Shown: in pieces, positions 59,476-64,000 of the stretch
Numbering within the stretch: position 1 is the stretch's first letter
How the letters are laid out: each line of letters starts with the position of its first letter
Assembly (NCBI GenBank): GCA_963402885.1
Contig: OY727093.1
Span: forward strand, 11,543,501-11,607,500
From: Antedon bifida
Lineage: Eukaryota; Echinodermata; Crinoidea; Comatulida; Antedonidae
DNA length: 64,000 nucleotides
Reading direction: 5' to 3'
Notes under the pieces: generated by a model
Seen by the model: only the letters and a program-made list of their open reading frames with translations
What the model was told of the DNA's origin: nothing
Database searches by the model: none
Program-made: the position numbers and the translations under genes

Positions 59476-60556
59476 TTATCCGTTAGCCCTGTTAACGTCG
59501 TGTATGTTGCGATTAAATGAATCTGTAATAAAAACAAAACCAGTGAAATACTCTGCGAGTGCATTATCATCAACTCAATGACAATTTTCAATTTTCCTTT
59601 TTAAAAATTACATTACTCACTAATTGTTCTGTAATTACACATAGCATTTAGGTTAATAGAATCTTTTAATTTCTGTTAATGTTTGTAAATTTGGAATTGA
59701 AACATATTGTTTGTATTAAAATGAAATTAAATATGAAAATCACTCCTCCCTGGGTATATGAACGACGACTTACCAATATACATACTGGTAACAGGTTCAC
59801 ATACGACAATTCCATTCGACATGTAACATACTTCCGACGTCTCACATGTATTGGAATGGGGAGGACATGGCTCTGTATATAGTAATACAAAAATATCAAT
59901 GTATCGTTTGTAACTTGTCTTCTGTCAGCAATGGTGAATATTAATGGGGTAAGAGGCCTTAGTATCACATTAATCAGAACGACGACTTGGGACAAGAAAT
60001 GCATACCAAACTTTAGACGATTAATCTAAGGAAATAAATTCTTACTTATAGCCGTACATTCAACTTGAACTAACACATGTCATCATTCCAACATGGGTCG
60101 TAACAAAGATAAGATTAAATGTGAAATACACTAATTTACATCGATCCAAATAAAAATTAACTAAATATTTGTATAATTGGTAAGATTTGACAAATTTAAT
60201 TTTCAAGGAAACCTAAAACTACGTTATCAAACCACTTTTTATTTCTATTTTCGACAGACTATTATTGGCCTAGGTAATATATGCGCTCTCCGTTTACAAA
60301 AAATCTCTGGATCCGCCTCTGACGCACTGGTGCACCTTCAGTCAGACCATAGAGGAAAAAATAATCTGTAATATTTGTAATCTGTAACTTATCTTGAAAT
60401 GTTTGCAAATTGTCCCTTATTGCCAGAATATAAAAAGTTGACAACTCTTTAATACCTGTAAATCATTTGTAAAGAAATTACGATATGCTTACGTGCGCCA
60501 GATAATTCGACGTTTACATACAAAAACATTAATATTATAGTTGACAATCGAAACAT
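59476..60556 (-). CDS. Gene o: B-leader secreted cysteine peptide, 69 aa
   Basis: Exons 60,493-60,556 (leader MFRLSTIILMFLYVNVE..), 59,774-59,872 (module QPCPPHSNTCETSEVC..C) and 59,476-59,522 (tail DSFNRNIHDVNRANG) join in phase 1 to 210 bases. It is a close copy of gene j. The leader lost one codon. The NPC-type relic in intron 1 is further shortened, and about 40 bp of the second intron is gone. LINE 2, with the deletion beside it, removed the sequence equivalent to 48,640-52,960, including the B-type 5' leader exon and promoter. It may therefore be unexpressed or use another start. Confidence 0.65.
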
Positions 60557-61163
60557 CGCAGAGAGAAATCTAAGAAATATGAATATAAGACATTATTTTT
60601 AAAGTACACAAATGAAATTGTCTGTACTGTATAAAACAGTTTATCTCCAACCGTTAACAATAAGTTACATGCAATATGTTTCATGACTCAATATCATCTT
60701 CGACAATTACCCCCTCCCTAATTGTGTGAACTCCTTGATCAAAGTAAAAAAAAGTGAACGCGCAAAAAACCCTCAGAATTTCAACGAAAATGTGCATACC
60801 ATTCTCCAGATTTGCAATAAAGTCATAGATCCATATTCATTAACAGACCAAATATTTGGAACGCGCTCTATAAAACCAATGAATTAAAATCCTAATACTC
60901 TGTTAAAAAAGAAACTAAAGAAATGATATTGAGTACATACTAAAAAAAGGGGTGGAAAATAAATAAATAAAATATTATGCATATTATAGGCCTACTGAGT
61001 CGCTCATAATCGGTATAGTTCCTCCGAGGGACAAACAGTCTCATGTCCTTTTATACCTAACCTGTGGTGGTCACTTAATAATAATAATAATAACTGGTAC
61101 TTGATATAGCGCATTATGCTGAAAGCCTCAATGCGCCTTACAAAGACAGAAAATTTAGAAAAA

Positions 61164-62315
61164 TTACAAATTAAAAAGGTGGGTTTTGAGGAGAGATTTG
61201 AAGACACTGGTGGAAGCAGCCTGACGGATTCCAATAGGCAACGCATTCCATAGAGAAACGGATGCCGAAGAAAATGAACGATTTCCATAAAACTTAGTGG
61301 AAGGATGAAATATATGGGCAAGAAGAGACTCAGATCTAGATCTCAGAGACCGCTTAGGAACATAAGGTTGAATAAGTTCAGAAATGAACTTAGATGAAGA
61401 ATTATGAAGAGCTTTGAAAACAAATAGCAGGATCTTGAAGGTAATTCTTTGTGTTACCGGAAGCCAATGAAGCTGTCTCAGCACAGGTGTGATATGTTGC
61501 CTTATGGGGCTTTGAACGACCAATCGGGCAGCTGTGTTCTGGAGTCGCTGAATTTTAGAGATATCTTTTGCTGGTAAGATATAAAGTAATGAGTTACAAC
61601 AGTCTAGCATTGATGTAACAAAGCCGTGAACAAGAATCTCAGTTGATCTTGAATCCAGGTACTTCTGAATGCTTCCAATTTTACGAATAGCGTGGAGCCC
61701 AGCTTTGTAGATGTTATGTACCTGATAGGACATGCTAAGCGTTGAATCCATGACAACTCCAAGGTTTCTACAGGATGACGAAGGTTGAATGAAAGAATTA
61801 CCAATCTTAACAGAGGCAGTCCAACACGCAGGCTTAAAACGAGAAGAAAAATGAATAAGTTCTGTTTTAGCATCATTCATAACCAGGTTGTTAGATTGAC
61901 ACCATGCTCTGACTTCGGCAATACAGGATTCAAGTTTACTGACAGCAGAATCACGCTGATTAGGGTTGAAAGTGACATAAAGCTGAGTGTCATCAGTATA
62001 CGCCATACACTTCACATTGTGAGATTCAATGAGGTCAAGTAGTGGGGCGGTAAATAAAATAAACAGAAGAGGACCAACCACAGACCCTTGTGGAACACCA
62101 ACTGTAAGCAGAGTCGGGTTCGACAAAACATCCTTGATGACAATGGACCGGGACCTATCATTTAGATATGATGCAAACCAATTAAAACCAATTCCAGAGA
62201 TACCGATGTAATAACTGCTTATGGTTGATGGTATCAAAAACAGCACTGAAGTCCAAAAGGACCATAAGAACCTCATTATGGTTGTCAAGTGCAATGCTAA
62301 TATCATTATGCACAA
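61164..62315 (-). pseudogene. LINE 2 reverse transcriptase, C-terminal 383 residues
   Basis: Motifs: GIGFNWFASYLNDRSR, GVPQGSVVGPLLFILFTAPL, catalytic box YTDDTQLY (YADD in most relatives), LVMNDAKTELIHF, NLGVVMD, and the C-terminal LHWLPVTQRITFKILL typical of CR1/L2 elements. It ends FKSLLKTHLFNL. The N-terminal fingers and palm motifs are deleted, and the first residues are read from a shifted frame, so it cannot be active. Confidence 0.85.
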
Positions 62316-62485
62316 GAAGAAGTGCAGATTCTACACTATGGTTTGCGTTGATCACATCCTAATACCTCATCTTTGTGATACTCCGTCTTGGCCTTGAAAA
62401 GATGTTCATTGTAGTTAGTGCACTGATTATGGTACAGTTGTTTGTCTACCATGAGACCAGATTTCAGCCACTTGCGCTCCAGACG

Positions 62486-62953
62486 TCAACGCTCCTGCTT
62501 CATTGAATGATGTTCACCTGTATACCAGGGTGCATGAGGGCGAAGCACAAGAGTGCGATGCATAGGTGGAGAATGAGAATCTAATATTTTCTGTAACGAC
62601 ACATTATACCCCTTCACCATAGAATCAATGTCAGAGGCCAGGGAACATTGTGAGAGAGAATCATGAACATCTGACTGGAATTTGACGATGTCTATGTTTT
62701 TGACATTTCGTGAAACTACTTGTGTTATGCTGGGCCCAGGACGATTGATGTCAACCTGACACTTAATGGCATGATGGTCCGAAGGCATACCATGTTGGAT
62801 GGGTATTTTGCTAAGCAGGCCAGATTCTTTGCGGGAGATAAGTAAATCTAATGTATGGTTGGCGATGTGAGTTGGGTCATGGATGTGCTGATATAAATCG
62901 AATGTCTCAAGAGTGTTGAGGAACAATACGGCAACGCTCTTGCATTGTAAATA
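62486..62953 (-). pseudogene. LINE 2 endonuclease C-terminal fragment
   Basis: Minus-strand FLNTLETFDLYQHI, PTHIANHTLDLLIS and MPSDHHAIKCQV are the last motifs of an apurinic-type endonuclease (the SDH box is catalytic in the family). A linker ending APWYTGEHHSMKQER follows. The first two-thirds of the domain is absent. The frame's first residues belong to flanking DNA. Confidence 0.8.
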
Positions 62954-62955
62954 AA

Positions 62956-63378
62956 TAAAATCCACCATAAAAGCCCTTTAACTAATATTAGCTGACTCCT
63001 CGTTTTATGTAAATGTGGTGTGAACATAATTATGGGAGGGACGTGAATGTGCATATTTTGCATTGGGTGACTTTTCGAGCAAGTTAAACAGCCCAATGTC
63101 TTGACATTTAAGATTAATCTTTTATAATAATATTATAGTCATGGTATTTATATTTTTAACCCCAAAAGTGTGCTTCTAATCTATGTTGTAAATTACTTAC
63201 GAAGCACATTTTAAAAGATATTCGTTTGTTCTTTGTTATGTCTTAAAGTTTTGCTTAACTCATGGTATGACATATATAATTACCGTATTTATTCGGATTA
63301 ACGTTTGCAAAACAATCAGTAATAAATCTATACATGCTGCAGCAGACACTGGGTGTGGGCTACCATGGTCTATTAATA
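62956..63378. repeat. Conserved array block, copy 4, and spacer
   Basis: This matches 52,965-53,370: CATAATTATGGGAGGGACGT, then GCAGCAGACACTGGGTGTGG. It is cut at about 63,380 by LINE 3. Confidence 0.7.
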
Positions 63379-63379
63379 G

Positions 63380-64000
63380 GCCTATTTCATTTCATTTATC
63401 TTTTTATTTCGGAATATCATGGTGACATAATATTATATCCATAGCAAAAAAGAGAAAAAAAAAATCTTAATCTAACAGCTCATAGAACAAAAACAAAGAT
63501 ATGTAAATATATAAAGTCAATGCAACAAAGCATTCCATTGTATGTGCATTCTTGACACATTAAGAACGTGGCGATTAATGGCCATGATCAAGGAATTACT
63601 ACTTGCGTTCACACTAAAACTAAAAACAGATTTTCTAATGAACTCATCAAAGGATGGGACGTCATTTAAGACAAACATCATGCTTGCACTACAATGTCTA
63701 GGCTGCTTCAGCAGAAAACGTAAGGCATTGTTATAACATGCTTTCAGTGATCTCAGAGTGCTCTTATTATATCTACACCATAAGGTTGAACAGTACATGC
63801 TGACACAGTAACTCTTAAATAGATAACATTTAGTGTTAGTAGAACATTTTCCAAACTTTCTATTTAGAGAGTTGGCCCTAATGCAAATAGATCGATATTG
63901 ACGTTTGATGTCACTTTCATCACTCAGATTATTACTGATCACATGACCAAGATAGGTTATTGAATTATCAACGATTAGAGGTGCCCCATTTAAGGTAATA
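63380..64000 (-). mobile_element. Non-LTR retrotransposon 3, 3' part, runs off window
   Basis: A short ATGAA-rich 3' tail (63,378-63,400) is followed on the minus strand by a frame open from the window edge to 63,517: TYLGHVISNNLSDESDIKRQ, CYLFKSYCVSMYCSTLW, LRFLLKQPRHCSASMMF. This is the C-terminal region after the reverse transcriptase core, in the style of 'YLGH.I...L.DD.DI.RQ.RSL..R.N'. The catalytic domain would lie beyond 64,000. The exact clade is not assigned. Confidence 0.75.

Larger units (their letters stand above)
61076..62955 (-). mobile_element. Non-LTR retrotransposon 2 (CR1/L2-like), truncated and deleted
   Basis: The 3' end is GCGCATTGAGGCTTTCAGCA..TAGCGC followed by a (TTA)n tail at 61,076-61,092, the usual CR1/L2 end. 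The minus-strand body holds part of the endonuclease, a short linker, and reverse transcriptase from motif 4 on. The fingers region (NYRPIS-type) is missing between about 62,345 and 62,400. The 5' part of the endonuclease is also absent. Its left flank matches the B block and its right flank matches 52,968 onward, so the insertion lies on a deletion joint. Confidence 0.85.

Noticed and set aside
10824..60556. Calling the peptides toxins or defensins
   Set aside because: Leader conservation and cysteine modules are suggestive, but no known toxin or defensin pattern is matched, and no tissue evidence exists.
61785..62211. Plus-strand frames opposite LINE 2
   Set aside because: They are antisense shadows of the reverse transcriptase frame.

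Overview
The window looks like a piece of an AT-rich animal nuclear genome. It has intron-split coding exons with GT..AG boundaries, three non-LTR retrotransposons, DNA transposons with terminal inverted repeats, and microsatellites. A CARD-like exon, secreted EGF-related modules and the frequent TAGGCCTA word would suit a marine invertebrate deuterostome such as an echinoderm. That assignment is inference. Most long open frames here are not genes; the real coding content is in short exons, mainly on the minus strand.

The main content is a decaying tandem array, from about 8.0 kb to 63.4 kb, of small genes for secreted cysteine-rich peptides, labelled a to o here. Each starts with a near-identical leader exon (MFRLSIIL..VTVELSSA or MFRLSTIL..VNVELSGA). 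One to six short cysteine exons follow, then a small tail exon. Most cysteine modules have four cysteines spaced like C1-C4 of an EGF domain but lack C5 and C6. Wherever I could read both ends of an intact exon the intron phase is 1, so modules can be added, lost or skipped without breaking frame.

The array has a higher-order unit of roughly 11-13 kb, in + strand order: CARD-like exon, multi-module gene, acidic-tail gene, B-leader gene, C-type gene, a conserved non-coding block, and a conserved + strand exon pair. Repeat 1 (8.0-33.4 kb) has CARD1, gene a, CARD2 (split by an 8.8 kb transposon), gene b (six modules, 204 aa), gene c, and gene d in an inverted segment carrying a LINE. Repeat 2 (33.7-41.0 kb) has genes e, f, g. 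Repeat 3 (41.0-54.1 kb) has CARD3 and genes h, i, j, k, l. Repeat 4 (54.1-63.4 kb) has CARD4 and genes m, n, o, then LINE insertions. Genes b, e, f, h, i, j, k, n and o read through in frame. Genes a and m each carry one frameshifted module that exon skipping could bypass. Genes c, d, g and l look dead.

The 8.8 kb transposon (12,937-21,753) has CCCAGCAAAC termini, ACGTT-rich subterminal arrays (one with an exact 180-bp period), and a broken intron-containing cargo gene resembling DUF4806 proteins. The first 7.3 kb shows no gene I can support. A conserved leader with variable, reshuffled cysteine modules beside CARD exons suggests a diversifying secreted effector family, possibly in immunity. 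The function is not shown by the sequence.
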